Shown here in pieces: positions 42,700 through 57,315 of a DNA stretch of 64,000 nt. The stretch comes from Batillaria attramentaria. Its lineage: Eukaryota > Mollusca > Gastropoda > Batillariidae. The DNA lies in assembly GCA_018292915.2 (NCBI GenBank), contig JACVVK020000057.1:1453501-1517500 (forward strand), given 5' to 3'. Under the pieces are notes generated by a model. The model was given only the letters and a program-made list of their open reading frames with translations, did not search any database and was not told where the DNA came from. Both the position numbers and the translations under genes were made by a program. Positions within the stretch are counted from its first letter, which is position 1, and every line of letters begins with the position of its first letter.

Positions 42700-43265
42700 A
42701 TGCAGTCTCCATTGCAAGGTCGTCACAGGGTCTATGTATGAACTGGCAATGATAAAAGTCACGTGTCATTGCGAGATCGTAATATGGAGTTTTTAGTGAG
42801 GTCGCCCCAATGAAAACAGTACGGTGTGTTGGCGATGTCGTAAAACAGAGTTTAAATTGTGAGGTCGTCCCGTGGTTTAGACCTCACAATGAAAGAAAGT
42901 CACGTGTCACGGCCAGGTCCAAAACAGAGTTTTCATTGTAAGGTCGTCTCAAAAACAAAAAACCCCAAAAAACACGTGTTTTATGGCGAAGTCGTGATAT
43001 AGATTTTTCATTGTAAGGTCGTCTCAGGGTCATGTTTCACGTTTTATGGCGAGGTCGTGATGCAGAATTTTCATTGTAAGGTCGTCCCATGGCCTACGAC
43101 CTCACAATGCAAAAAAAAACAAAAAAAACAAAAAAAAAACGTGTTTTAGAGATAGGTCGTGATACAAAGTTTCAATTGTGAGGTCGTCAAAAAAAAAAAA
43201 AAAAAAAAAAGGTCGTGTTCCAGGCGAGGACGTAATGCTACAGAGATTTCATTGTGAGGTCATTT
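42700..43265. repeat. Degenerate tandem repeat, 60-100 bp units
   Basis: About eight units carry CATTGTAAGGTCGTC or close variants (near 42710, 42795, 42855, 42935, 43010, 43070, 43172, 43250), alternating with GGCGARGTCGTGAT. Poly-A runs interrupt it. Confidence 0.7.
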
Positions 43266-43730
43266 GGCGCACAGGGTGCACGTACACCTGGATACAAATG
43301 GGCCTATCCTAGCCCTGCCTCGACCAAATGGTTGGTAAAGTATCCGGGCTCTCCTGTCATCAATATCAGCACACGATTGATTATCCAAATAGAATGTTCC
43401 TGTCTCTAGGTATAGCGATAGGCTAGGACAGGTACATTTCTGTCCAGGTACACGGTCACCCTTAACTACATGTCCATAATTATGGCGACGCGGTGGCAGA
43501 GTGGTTTCGATGCGGCGTGGTGCGGTAAGCGGCACAGCTTTGGGTATTTCCATATTTGACGGTGGGGCATGACGCATCGGGTCTATTTCACGGTGTATCC
43601 AACATCAAAGTTTCAAGATATTTTACCATTAGCAAATGAAAAAGAGTGTACGACAATGCAGTGTTTTAGGAAAAAATACTAAAAGCGCTCTCGGAAAAAA
43701 AAAGGGGGGCGAAGGGGGGCACATTTCTTG

Positions 43731-43885
43731 AGTGAGTGAGTGTTTGGGAGTTTTACGTCCTTTTCCACCACGTAAGGGTGATATGACGGGGCAACGAGAA
43801 AAAGGCCAGCACAAATATGTGGTCCCAGCAGGGATTCGAACGCACGACCCGAGGACTGGGAGTCCAACGCTCTACCATTCGGCAT
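43731..43885 (-). repeat. tRNA-derived SINE copy, 5' truncated
   Basis: Minus copy from GTGAGTGTTTGGGAGTTTTA to CTCTACCATTCGGCA. The first bases of the tRNA head are lost. The B box complement GGATTCGAAC is intact. Confidence 0.83.
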
Positions 43886-43965
43886 GATTTACAAATTTAC
43901 CGCCGCCTCCATCGCACCGCCATGCAGACACGCAGTTTAATATACTGCAATCTATCAAATGTTAC

Positions 43966-44094
43966 CCAGCTGGGCTTGTCTCCGACGAGTTTCGTGGTAT
44001 TCAAAAACGGAAACCATCAGAAGAGCCACCAGGAATGCACCGGCTGTGCCAACAACGGCTACTATCCGAAATATTTTGGACGGAGATTTGCCAC
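43966..44094 (-). CDS. Gene 1: transmembrane exon
   Basis: A 43-codon phase 1-1 exon. It reads GGKSPSKIFR and then a hydrophobic run, IVAVVGTAGAFLVALLMVS. The basic stop-transfer sequence ETRRRQAQ follows. This predicts a single-pass type I membrane protein with the Ig/EGF region outside and what follows inside. Acceptor TTATTACAG, donor GTAACA. Its end phase matches the start phase of the tail exon at 39726, giving QAQL-V-STHSS across the join. No other exon is required between them, although a small one cannot be excluded in the 4.2-kb intron. Confidence 0.83.
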
Positions 44095-44807
44095 CTGTAA
44101 TAAAATAAGCATACATGCACTGATTAAGGTTTACACACACGTCGACATATAAATAGCCCTATATCCTATCACATAATCTCTCACTATCCAAAGGTGACAG
44201 TACACGGCGATAGGTATACAGGGATTATCGTGCACTACATCAATATGAATCGGGCGGTCTGGCACTCCGTCACGCCTCCCGCCATCTTACGAACTGTCGT
44301 CACGATTACGTGTGGCGAACTGAGCTTCTGGTTGGTCGTTTGCTCGACGTGATAGGCGGATAGGAGAGAAAATCAGGCACAGGCCATATCTGACTATGAC
44401 AGGATAGATGCTAGGATAGACGATAGGCGCGTAACGGGCCGGGATAAGCACAGGATAATTAATTACCTAACGAGCTTCTTAAAGAATTTACATGATGTGA
44501 TTTTTTTTTTAACGATTTTTTTTTCATTCGTCCTCAATAAGAGGGTCCAAATGGGACCGTTTTGCTTTTTTGTTTTGTTTTGTTTTGTTTGTTTTTTTGT
44601 ATTGTTTTTTTGTTTTGTTTTTGTTTTTTTTGGCATTGTTTTTTTGTTTTCTTTTGTTTTTTGTACCTCCCATCTTCCCTTTGTTCCTTTTTTAATTTAA
44701 TAATTACAGTATTTCTCTGTTTGTTTTCTGATGTTTTTTCATGGACATATCTTTCTAGGAGTTAAAACGATTCTTAAATCTCACAAGTGAGGTCCTCTTG
44801 AAAGTTA

Positions 44808-45032
<225 letters not shown>

Positions 45033-45688
45033 TTAAATTATTATTGTTGTATTTATTAAAACACAAGTCTTGAAGTTACGAGTCTCTTACGAGTCAAGTT
45101 ATGGTTTAGCTGCCACAGTTTATTAAGACCAAGTGTGACTTGTGTTTGGTTACATCATCCCCCCCCCCCCCCCCCCAGGAAAAAAACAAACAAAAAACCA
45201 GCTTTACTCGAGTGTCATGCAGTGTGTCTACAATAAGCGTCCGTCGTGTGGTCTGTGACAAACGTTCACGTCCAACAGGTGAGGGGCCTTATATGGGGCC
45301 CAACAATCAGTTCACGGACTTATTTCAGTTCAAAACCCGAAAATGATCCCGCGGAACGGCCTATCTGACGAAATCTGATGTAATTCCACAGTGAACGTTG
45401 CCTTTTAGCAGCGTTGAATTATAGGCGGTCCACTTCGCTTTAGTTATATACCGGCGGACACCGCGTCGTGAACACATTGACCCATCCCGTGTTCGTTTAC
45501 TCCAGAAGGAATCACCTATCTTGCGTCACAGTCAAGAATGACGTCACCGTCGAGAAAATGTCATGGTCACTTGGTCAACGGTCAGCGCCACATGGAAGTC
45601 ATAAAAGCTGTTGCTGAACTAGTATTTTCAAATAGTTTGTCTGCGTTCTTCTTCTCATGATCTCGAAGTAGAAAAAAAGGTCTGTTAC

Positions 45689-45805
45689 CTACGTCACAGT
45701 TGTACCCCAAGAAGCCGGCCGTGCAGTTGCATTGGTAATGACCCACTTGGTTGCTGCATGTGCCGTTATTTTGACACGGTTCGCTATAGCAGTAGTCTAC
45801 AAGAC
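45689..45805 (-). CDS. Gene 1: EGF-like repeat exon g
   Basis: A 39-codon phase 1-1 exon for an EGF-like repeat: [19 protein letters not shown], then [16 protein letters not shown]. Six cysteines are present and the last loop ([12 protein letters not shown]) is canonical. VDYC replaces VDEC, so the calcium site may be lost. N-x-T sites occur at NGT and NCT. Acceptor ACTGCAG, donor GTAACA. Confidence 0.86.
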
Positions 45806-46125
45806 CTGCAGTGATGAGAGAGAGTTTTCTTCTGTAGAGAATGAAATGGCAAGTTGGAAGGAAATGGAGGACGGGAGTGGTACTACTTCCCGTCCTGTGA
45901 GCAGAACGAGTGTGTCGGTAATTTAGTGACGTTGTGATTTCTGAGGTTGTGCCTTCGTTTCTGTTCAGATTTTGCTTGCCTTCGGTAGTTTCGGCATTAT
46001 TATTATTATTATTGTTGTTGGGCAGAATACTCCCAGGGTCATCCCTTTGGATGAGAGTTTTACGTGTGTGGCCATTTTCAATTATACTGTTACCGTTAGG
46101 TTTGCTAGGGTAGTCTAGATCTCAC

Positions 46126-46239
46126 GTATTTCGCAGGACGGTCCTCGGCTTGTACGCGGACAAGTACAGGAAAAAGCACCTCTTCTGTCCAGGCATGTAC
46201 CGTTGTCCTGGCACGGGCCGCTGGCACACTCGTCAACAG
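46126..46239 (-). CDS. Gene 1: EGF-like repeat exon f
   Basis: A phase 1-1 exon for one EGF-like repeat: [18 protein letters not shown], then [18 protein letters not shown]. All six cysteines are present, together with the D-x-E calcium-binding start. Acceptor GCTGCAG, donor GTGAGA. It begins the run of three EGF repeats next to the membrane. The third disulfide loop is Arg-rich compared with its neighbours. Confidence 0.87.
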
Positions 46240-47639
46240 CTGCAGCGATAAACAATGTCATCGTCACGGAGAGGAACCTCTACACTTGAAGCACGTGGAA
46301 CACGGTCATAAGCATGGAAGGTCCGTCCAAATAGCGCGAGGCAGGTTCGATTATTGGAGGGCGTGTGAGTAAATGTTGGGAAGAGGTAAATCATCAAAAA
46401 AAAAAAAATGAAACAGAAAATGCGATTTGATAGTTAAGTGTATGCAATTACTGAGGACCAAAGCCAGTCTTCGCTCCTTTCAGGATCAGTACTGGCGGGC
46501 GGACTCTTTACTGTTGGCCGAAAGGGAGCGGGGGTGGCCGAATGGTAGAGCGTTTCACTTCTGATGCTCGGGTCGTAAGTTCGTATCCCGTTGGTATAGT
46601 TCGCCCATTGGGGGGGGGGGGGGGGGGGTAAATGTATAGCAGTCATGCGCAGGGAGTGAGGGTTGGGGGGGGGGGGGCAAATCTATAAATCTATACCAGT
46701 CGTCCACTGGCAGGGGCGATTGTATACCCGCTGCGTGCGTGCGTGCGGGTGCGATTGTAGACCAACAGCCGGACTGGCCAACTCTCGCGAGATTTCCGTG
46801 CTGTGTTCAGCACCCGACGCAGGCAATTCCCGAACTGAGTGAAATGGCGGAAAATCGTGGGGTAGAAGTGCCCTAGGGCGAACTGACCGAGTATTTGAAG
46901 ACTGTGGATACCATCCGAATGACCATTAAACCTGTTTAGAATGGAAAGGAGAGTGCTTGGAAATTGAAACGGGCGTCTTGAGGTTTTTAACGGACATCGT
47001 CCGGTTGAAAGATGACCGGGCGCGGCAGCTGTGCAATAGTCGCACACCGTTCTGATGTGTCGTGCACGACAACGAGTAGCGTGATCGAAAACGAAACTGT
47101 GGCAATTGAAATGGATATTAAACTTAACGCTTATACATCTTATGGACATATTCTTATAATGAGTCGCTTAAATCAAAGTCGTAAAATGGATTCGGCGGTC
47201 GCCGTCGTGACTTCACCACGCGAGACACAATCCTGGTCGCACAGTCGCACCCCGACTCGCGCAGCGCGTATACACTCACGGACGACTGGTGTAGATTATC
47301 CCCCGTGATCGTTGACCAATGATTTGTTTTATTATCAAAAAAGCTTCATCGAAAATGTGAATTTGAGTGCATGGTACTTGGCGAAGGGTAAATACAAATG
47401 AGACTAGGACGGCAAAGCGTTTATCGACTCACATGCATCGCCATTTCAAACACAAGAAAGGGGGCAGTAACCACGGAATTGATATCTGATTACCTCCCTT
47501 CCGATGTTGACCAGTTGTTTCCCTTTATCGGAGGTGAATAGCATCAATATCGTCTCTTTCTCACAAACGTGAGTTAAAAAAAAAAATGTCTGTCAAATGA
47601 CAAATACAGACCAGAGAAAGTTTCTTGTGAAGGACTTAC
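46240..47639. other. Gene 1 intron between EGF exon f and Ig exon e
   Basis: Apart from the SINE head, G runs (46608-46677) and a short GTGC run at 46735, no recognisable features. Frames at 46691-47149 (minus) and 47012-47308 (plus) overlap each other and have no known motif. Confidence 0.5.
46527..46600 (+). repeat. tRNA-SINE head only
   Basis: GGAGCGGGGGTGGCCGAATG with the A box intact and a weaker B box (AGTTCGTATCC). The body is replaced by G runs. Confidence 0.7.
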
Positions 47640-48002
47640 TGGTGATTATAATTCTGCAGCTCGTGTTTACCACTTCCTTCAAGCCGTCATAAATGAGACA
47701 GGTCAACGTCCCGTTCTGGACAAATTCAACATTCTCCACAGCGTTGGTGGTCAGCAAACTAGTGGTAGCTGACGGCCTGCTGATCAGGTAGCCTGTCTTG
47801 TTCCCAAACTGACACCTTTTTGGGAAGGCACCACAGGAACCCACGGTCAACGTTTCCCCGTTACCTCTGTCGTCCAACACTAGTGTCCACACCACGGTGT
47901 GGGCTTGCAACAATCCACTACACCCTACAGTGGCGTTTCGCGCGTCATCAGGAAGCTCTGTGGTGTAGTCATTGCTGTTGCCACAGTTGTGCAGGAGGAT
48001 TC
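47640..48002 (-). CDS. Gene 1: diverged Ig-like domain exon e
   Basis: A 121-codon phase 1-1 exon, longer than the other Ig exons and of a different subtype. It starts GILLHNCGNSND. Core residues appear to be Cys in NATVGCSG, Trp in VVWTLV and Cys in NGTLTCLIY. GSCGAFPKRCQF and NKTGYLI correspond to the VASC..RC..GY block of the other Ig exons. It lacks the LKIDAT motif. Several N-x-S/T sites (NAT, NKT, NGT, NTS) suggest glycosylation. Acceptor CTGCCGCAG, donor GTAAGT. It is the last Ig before three consecutive EGF repeats. The fold assignment is firm for an Ig-like sandwich but not for subtype. Confidence 0.8.
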
Positions 48003-48051
48003 CTGCGGCAGATATGTACTTAGTCATTGGGTTATAGGGTGACCGGACGCT

Positions 48052-48235
48052 TTGCCAACGGAACGATACGCCGACCGGAGGATACGCCGATCGGACGATA
48101 CGCAAAACGGACGATACGTTGACCGGACGATACGCCAAAGGACGATACGCCGACAAACGATACGCCAAACGGACGACACGACGACGGACGATACGCTGAC
48201 AGTACGATACGCCATCGGACGATACGCCGGACAGG
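48052..48235. repeat. Minisatellite of GGACGATACGCC units
   Basis: About a dozen degenerate units of 12-16 bp around the core GACGATACGCCGA, beginning 50 bp from the acceptor of Ig exon e. Confidence 0.85.
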
Positions 48236-48240
48236 CGTGA

Positions 48241-48300
48241 GTGAGTGAGTTTTTAGGGCTTAAAGCCGCGCAAGCCACAAAGACTAATTCGCGGCTGAGT
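48241..48300 (-). mobile_element. I/Nimb-like LINE tail fragment
   Basis: GTTTTTAGGGCTTAAAGCCG..AATTCGCGGCTGA is the reverse of the LINE 3' end at 9890-9930. It is a 5'-truncated insertion. Confidence 0.65.
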
Positions 48301-48369
48301 GTGCCTGCACTACATGAAAAAAACAAAAATGTAACGGTGGACAAAGGATGCAAACTGGTCTACGGAGTA

Positions 48370-48566
48370 CAGTGGACTTCGGATATAAGAACAGCGCCGG
48401 GGCCAGCATTTGGGTGTCCTTATAAGCGAGGGTTGTTATAAGCATACCTCGGATATAAGGTCAGTTGTGCTAGTGTGTGTTCTTATAACCAAGGAAAGAA
48501 GAAAATATTGTGGAAAAGCTAAAAAGAGTCGTATATCGACCTCTAATGGTCTGTGTGCGTGCGTAC

Positions 48567-48604
<38 letters not shown>

Positions 48605-48766
48605 ACGGCAATCTCTTGCTTGTTTAAGCCTTTGCGTCATTGAAGTGGAACTTGCTGGTTGGCTTGATCTCGATGCAATATAGTTTACTTCTTTTGCGTA
48701 CGTGAAACATAAATTTAATGCAAATAACTCTAGAAGTTATGTAACAATAGCTGTCTTAATGAAAAT

Positions 48767-48798
<32 letters not shown>

Positions 48799-49373
48799 GA
48801 GAGAGAGAGAGAGAGAGTTACGATCACATTTTGACAAAATGACTTTAAAGAATACAAGGATACGAGGAAATTTATTGGCCAAGTTTTCAACAACAACAAA
48901 AAACAAGATGGCCAGACATTCAAATGTGTTCCCAGTCTACGGCGTTCGCAGGGGAAAATAACGGTTTTTAACGCTCCGCCATCTTGTAGAAGAAATGTTT
49001 CTTGGAAATTCCGGGAAATGAAACGAAACGAAAATGAACCTAGCATAACTTCTACTTTCGGTTCTTATATCCGAGGGGAGGTCGTGTTGGGTACAAGCAG
49101 ATGGTGTCTTTACAAGCGAGGGTTCCAAAAATAGAATAATCGCAGACTTCCTAGAAATGATCATTCCTACTTGCGGTTCTTATATCCGAGGAAAGTTTGA
49201 TGTGGGGACCTAGCAAGTGCTGTCCATATAAGCGATGAACCCTATATCAGAGGGTTCTTCTATGCGAGTTTTAATAAGTGATCACAAAGAACAACTTTGG
49301 CAGGGACCTGCTTTGGGGTGTCCCTATAAGCGATGGTTCTTATATCGGAGGTCCTTATAAGTGGAGTCCACTG
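48370..49373. mobile_element. pogo/Tigger-like MITE
   Basis: 1,004 bp with ends CAGTGGACTTCGGATATAAG and ..TTATAAGTGGAGTCCACTG inverted to each other, flanked by TA on both sides, as for pogo-type elements. Internal repeats of GGTTCTTATATCCGAGG-like and TATAAGCGA-like motifs occur at both ends (48420-48490, 49060-49350). No transposase frame. Confidence 0.75.
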
Positions 49374-49375
49374 TA

Positions 49376-51349
<1,974 letters not shown>

Positions 51350-51527
51350 TCACAAGTGACACACGAGTTTAGAGAAGCACTAGATAAGACTTCAGACATC
51401 GCACACGCAATATAATCAGCCCAAAACTGCCGACCCCGACAGGAAGTGGGGGCAGTGTTTCGGCACGGTTTTGTCGCGGTTTCTGGTAACTGTGTGAACT
51501 CTGCAACTGTGACAAGAGTTGACTGTG

Positions 51528-51950
51528 CAAGACACACACCAGCACACAGCAAGACACACACTGGCAAACAGCAAAACACACACTGGCAAACAGCAAGACA
51601 CACACTGGCAAACAGCAAAACACACTGGCAGACAGCACGACACACAGTGGAAAACAGCAAAACACACACTGGCGAACAGCAAAACACACTGGCAGACAGC
51701 ACGACACACTGTGGAAAACAGCAAAACACACACTGGTAGACAGCACGACACACTGTGGAAAACAGCAAAACACACACTGGCAGACAGCACGACACACAGT
51801 GGCAAACAGCAAAACACACACTGGCAGACAGCACGACACACAGTGGAAAACAGCAAAACACACACTGGCAGACAGCACGACACACAGTGGAAAACAGCAA
51901 AACACACACTGGCAGACAGCAAGACACACATTCGGACTACCGTTACGTAC
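51528..51950. repeat. Minisatellite, 20-22 bp units
   Basis: About 19 units alternate between ACACACACTGGCAAACAGCA-like and ACACACAGTGGAAAACAGCA-like forms, many in a two-unit higher-order pattern of about 42-45 bp. It lies just upstream of EGF exon d in gene 1. Long frames are open on both strands because the repeat lacks stops. Confidence 0.92.
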
Positions 51951-53452
51951 AAAACAGAGACATTCTAGGACATACTAGGAATAAATACGATTTTTAAGAC
52001 TACTCATTGTAGAAACAAAGTTATTTTCTCGTGAATTTTGGGTCGAGTTGCGTCTCCTTCAGATACTAATTTTACTGATTCTTTCATCAGTCTTGATATT
52101 GTGCACTTTCTTTACGATAACTGATACTAGTGATACCTTTATCTGCAATCTACATCGGCCTCAACACTTTCACGTGCATCTTGGATACAACCTGCTGGAT
52201 CAAATTTGGCTGTGAAAAGGATTTAGCAGTTATTCCCCATCAAGCTGTGGGATACCGACGAGTATTTTGATCCAAGACGCAAATCAACCCTGAGCTTTAG
52301 CGAAGGGTTGATTGCGTCTTGGATCAAAATACGAGTCGGTATCCCACAGCTTGATGGGGTGTAAATGCTTTATCATCCTTTTTTGGGCCAATTTATGGTA
52401 TATTTTGAACGTTTATCCTAGTAAAAACTGACAGTCGACAGCGGCTGCACATAGCAGACGAACGAGTTTGTGCGTCGGCAGAGCACTGCGCCGACAGAAT
52501 AAAGTGCGCCTTTTTATGCTCTCAAGACGGTGTCAATTCACTCATGAACTCAAATCCAAACAAAGCCACAAGTTTTAAACTTCCACTAAAGACGCAAACA
52601 AACATGCTGACGCTTTCAAGGAAATGTAAATTTGGGAGGTGAATGCGAAACCGATCAAAACTGAACAGCTCTGTTCACGCTTTGCACGATTAGGGCGCGT
52701 TCAAGCGGGGTTCTTCCTGTTGCGATTTTCACGAAATCTGAATCTTTGTGAGTGTTTGTTCTAATATTTGTAGTACATGTACACCGATTAAAGTGACCTT
52801 CCCCCCAGCAGCTACATTTTATAACTGCATGCATGACTCAAACGATTCAAGAAGCTTCTGTTCAATCGGAGATCTATCCAGATCACGAATCCGCTGCCAT
52901 TCTCTGCGCCGATAGCACACGGCCAAATCAGTAAACAGCATACATGCCGGCGAGACGCCAGCCTCGATTGAACTTTTTGAGAACGAATTTTGATAAGTGT
53001 TGGTTAAAACTGTCCGAAATTTGAGTAAGGATTGCTTGCTAGGTACAGGCTACTGTTGTTTTGTACTTGTACAACGAGTTTATGAAGTTGGAAACACCGA
53101 TATGCCGAGTCAAAATGTTTCATCGTCGATCGTGTTGACATCGGGAGCGAGTTCTCCCTGAGGAGTAGTAATACATGTACTTGCTCATCGATGACGACGG
53201 GTTTTTTGCCCAAAAAGGTTGTATCTCTGTTCTTTCTTTCTGAAAGAAAGAACCTTTTTGCAGGGAAGCATGCCTGATTGTCATGTGATGTCGTGCTCTG
53301 TGTCACATGATTTCTCAAGTACTAGTACAATACGGACACTTATTACACAGGAGAGATCAAAGAAAAAGATGCCGCCATGGATGATAAAGCAAATTCACGT
53401 ACGAATTGTTTGGAAAATTATACCGACTGTTAGGCTCACTCTCTTCTGTCGG
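51951..53452. other. Gene 1 intron, right part
   Basis: Apart from the hairpin at 52235, it holds a short palindrome at 53228-53252 (GTTCTTTCTTTC / GAAAGAAAGAAC). No genes. Confidence 0.5.
52235..52359. repeat. Long hairpin, 56-57 bp arms
   Basis: Arms 52235-52291 and 52304-52359 (CCCCATCAAGCTGTGGGATA.. / ..TATCCCACAGCTTGATGGGG) are nearly perfect complements around a 12-base loop. Weaker pairing continues outward to about 52216/52380. Likely a snap-back MITE. Confidence 0.85.
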
Positions 53453-53850
53453 GGTGGTCGGTGGTCTAGTGGTTAAGAGACTTGTCACCAATGCGAGAGG
53501 TCAGGGGTTTGAGTCCCACTCGGGGCAAAGAATTTTTCCTTCTCGTATGTGGCACTGTTCATTCGGGCCGATTGACGGGGGTTCTCTCCGGGTACTCCGA
53601 CTTCCTCCACCTCTGCTTTGGAAATGTTCAGCCCACCAAATTTGATAAATGGATGCAATTCTAAATTCCGAAATTTGAATAGCTGAGCTGACCCTTCGCA
53701 CCACGTAACGTAAAGTGTTTATGTCCAGTGTGTGAGAGAATGCGTGTGATTCACGTGAGCGTGCGTGTTGGGTTCAGTTCGCGGCGCTGTGAGCCGATTC
53801 ATGATATTGAGTAAAGCGCCTATACAATACTTATTGTTGTTATTATTATT
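53453..53850 (+). repeat. Second tRNA-derived SINE family
   Basis: A different tRNA head with A box TGGTCTAGTGG and B box GGTTTGAGTCC. The body includes GGGTTCTCTCCGGGTACTCC. The 3' end GAGTAAAGCGCCTATACAAT plus (TTATTA)n resembles an L2-type LINE tail, suggesting it borrows such a LINE for movement. Lies 45 bp downstream of the Ig exon c donor. Confidence 0.8.
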
Positions 53851-53896
53851 AACAGAGTATTTCAGTGCCTTGCGCGGCCAGTAATAACTGACTTAC

Positions 53897-54229
53897 CAAC
53901 AAGACGAACAGGGCAGAGTTTTGATGACATATTGGCTTCACGAACGGAACAGACCAGTATCAAATTCTCCGGAATATTAGGTTTTGTCGCGTCGATTTTC
54001 AGTATACTTGCTGTGTTACCACCTATCTTTCTGGCAGTGTAGCCGTCGACATGTCCCGTGCACCTTTCATCCCTAAACAGACACGTGGCAACTATCTGGA
54101 ACACAGACTGACCCGTGTACCAGAAAACAGAGCAGTATGCGGAGAATCCTGAACACCTGAACTCGGCATTGGTCATGGTATCAAAAACCTCAGTTGGGTT
54201 TTCAGTATCACACGGGTACAGGTTTGCTT
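53897..54229 (-). CDS. Gene 1: Ig-like domain exon c
   Basis: A 111-codon phase 1-1 Ig exon. Core Cys lies in AEFRCSGF, Trp in VFWYTGQSV, then VATC, ERCTGHVDGY, SILKIDATKPNIP and the second core Cys in LVCSV. It is more diverged from exon a than exon a is from gene 2. It still keeps the VDGYTARK and LKIDAT blocks that mark this Ig family. Acceptor TTTCGCAG, donor GTAAGT. It is followed in transcript order by the EGF exon at 51327, so Ig-EGF is the repeating unit of the ectodomain. Confidence 0.87.
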
Positions 54230-55896
<1,667 letters not shown>

Positions 55897-56010
55897 GGAT
55901 ATCACAGTGCACGCCTCCAAAGTCAGAAGTGCATCTACAGATGTAGGAGTTTCTTCCGTCTACACACGTACCCCCGTTTCGGCATGGGCCACTCTTGCAT
56001 TCATCAACAG
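55897..56010 (-). CDS. Gene 1: EGF-like repeat exon b
   Basis: A phase 1-1 exon of 114 bp encoding one EGF-like repeat: [18 protein letters not shown], then [17 protein letters not shown]. It differs at only a few positions from the gene 2 EGF exon at 3508-3621, and the flanking intron bases also match, so the two come from a recent segmental duplication. The D-x-E at its start suggests calcium binding. Acceptor CTGCACAG and donor GTAAGA. A long (CA)n tract begins just downstream of the donor in transcript direction. Confidence 0.87.
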
Positions 56011-56746
56011 CTGTGCAGAGAAGCAGGGGTTCTTATCCGTGGGAACTATAATAAAATATTAATGTCCCGACTGACCGAAAGGTGCAGGACATTTTGTCCT
56101 GAAACATGACGACTGACGTGCGCAGATGTGATGGACTCCCACAAAAAGGGAACGAATGGTGATTTGCAGCATATATACAGTATTGGCACCACCGGAAAGT
56201 GCAGAAAATAAGCTTTGGCATTCACATTATTGCTGTAACCCCCCACTCCACTACCCCTTCTGTTTTTGGCGTGTGTACTTTGTCTCGCTTTTGTGGGATA
56301 ACGTCATAGATAATAAGACATGTGTCCACTTCGGTGAGAGGGTAATGGGACATTTCAAATTTGGCCGATGCCCGACGTGGGTATGAAGCCCTGGAGAATG
56401 GTGGACGTTCAAAAGTGACTCATCCATTCATTCTCCTACCTTATGGGTCTCCAGGAGAGGAAGAATGCAAAGTACATCAAATATCACAATATGAGATTAA
56501 AAAGGGCAATTACTGAATTCCTTACTGGTATAATGTTCTCGCGATAACTTTATTGGGGCAAGCAATATCGGCCTTCACATTTTCAAGTGCATCTTGAAAA
56601 AAAGCTGCTGGTTTAAATTTCGCAGTGAAACGGACACCAGTCACAGCACTGGGAAGGTTTTGATAATTATACCGACTGTTTGGCTAAATCTCTTTTGTAG
56701 AACAGAGTAATTCAATGCCTGTATCACCAGTTTGTGACTGACTTAC
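56011..56746. other. Gene 1 intron between Ig a and EGF b, duplicated in gene 2
   Basis: Collinear with 3622-4808 (see that entry) but shorter, lacking the G/T-rich tract. No coding sequence. Confidence 0.75.
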
Positions 56747-57085
56747 CAAGAACACGAATAGAGCAGACTTTTGATGATATTCTCACATATCCACGAATAG
56801 AACAGGTCAGCGTCAACGTCTCCGGAATATTAGGGTTTGTCGCGTCGATTTTCAGCACATTTGCCGTTTTACCAGATTCCTTTGTGGCAATGTAGCCGTC
56901 GACAGACACCGCGCACCTTCCACCCGTAGACGCACACGAGGCAACCAGCTGGGACCCAGACTGACCCGTGTACCAGCGGACAGAGAAGTACTCGGTGAAT
57001 CCTTTGCACGTAAACTCGGCATTGGTCGTGTTATCAAGGATCTCAGTGGCGTTGCTTTCAGTACCACAAGGAGAAAGGGTTGCGT
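56747..57085 (-). CDS. Gene 1: Ig-like domain exon a (first visible exon)
   Basis: A 113-codon phase 1-1 exon, the most 5' exon of gene 1 that can be seen. It encodes an Ig-like domain with LSPCGTESN at the start, core Cys in AEFTCKGF, Trp in VRWYTGQSG, VASC, GRCAVSVDGY, ANVLKIDATNPNIP and the second core Cys in LTLTCSI. Acceptor TTTCGCAG and donor GTAAGT are strong. The length equals that of the gene 2 Ig exon exactly (339 bp), and the two agree at most positions. By analogy with gene 2, a signal peptide and fucolectin exons should lie upstream, past the right edge. No candidate for them was found between 57086 and 64000, which is repeats. Confidence 0.87.
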
Positions 57086-57116
57086 CTGCGAAACATAATT
57101 ATTGTTTCCTTTCATT

Positions 57117-57118
<2 letters not shown>

Positions 57119-57192
<74 letters not shown>

Positions 57193-57200
57193 CGCGCGCT
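57119..57200. repeat. (TG)n-(CG)n microsatellite
   Basis: About 33 TG units followed by (CG)7, 34 bp upstream of the Ig exon a acceptor in transcript direction. Such alternating tracts can form Z-DNA. Confidence 0.93.
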
Positions 57201-57315
57201 ACACAAACAGGCGCGTCTCCAAGACAGAGAGAAAGAGAGAGACGGACAGACAGACCTGTTAATCAGGCCTCGGGGAAGTAACTCTGTCTAAGGGGAACGA
57301 CTTTGTTACAGGAAT

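Larger units (their letters stand above)
39727..43965. other. Last intron of gene 1
   Basis: Contains a probable solo LTR (40712-41560), a SINE (41642-41812), G/T homopolymer tracts (41908-42060), a tandem repeat (42700-43265) and a SINE (43731-43885). 39850-40700 is otherwise unassigned, with (TG)n at 40613-40640. Confidence 0.6.

Noticed and set aside
42494..42769. 91-codon minus-strand exon of gene 1
   Set aside because: It overlaps a tandem repeat, has no clear acceptor/donor pair in phase 1 and is not needed to join the TM and tail exons.
51528..51950. CRISPR-like array
   Set aside because: There are no unique spacers; repeats are contiguous, and the genome is eukaryotic.
51369..51952. 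Cys-rich secreted protein
   Set aside because: It is a translation of a 20-22 bp minisatellite and is matched by equally long frames on the other strand.
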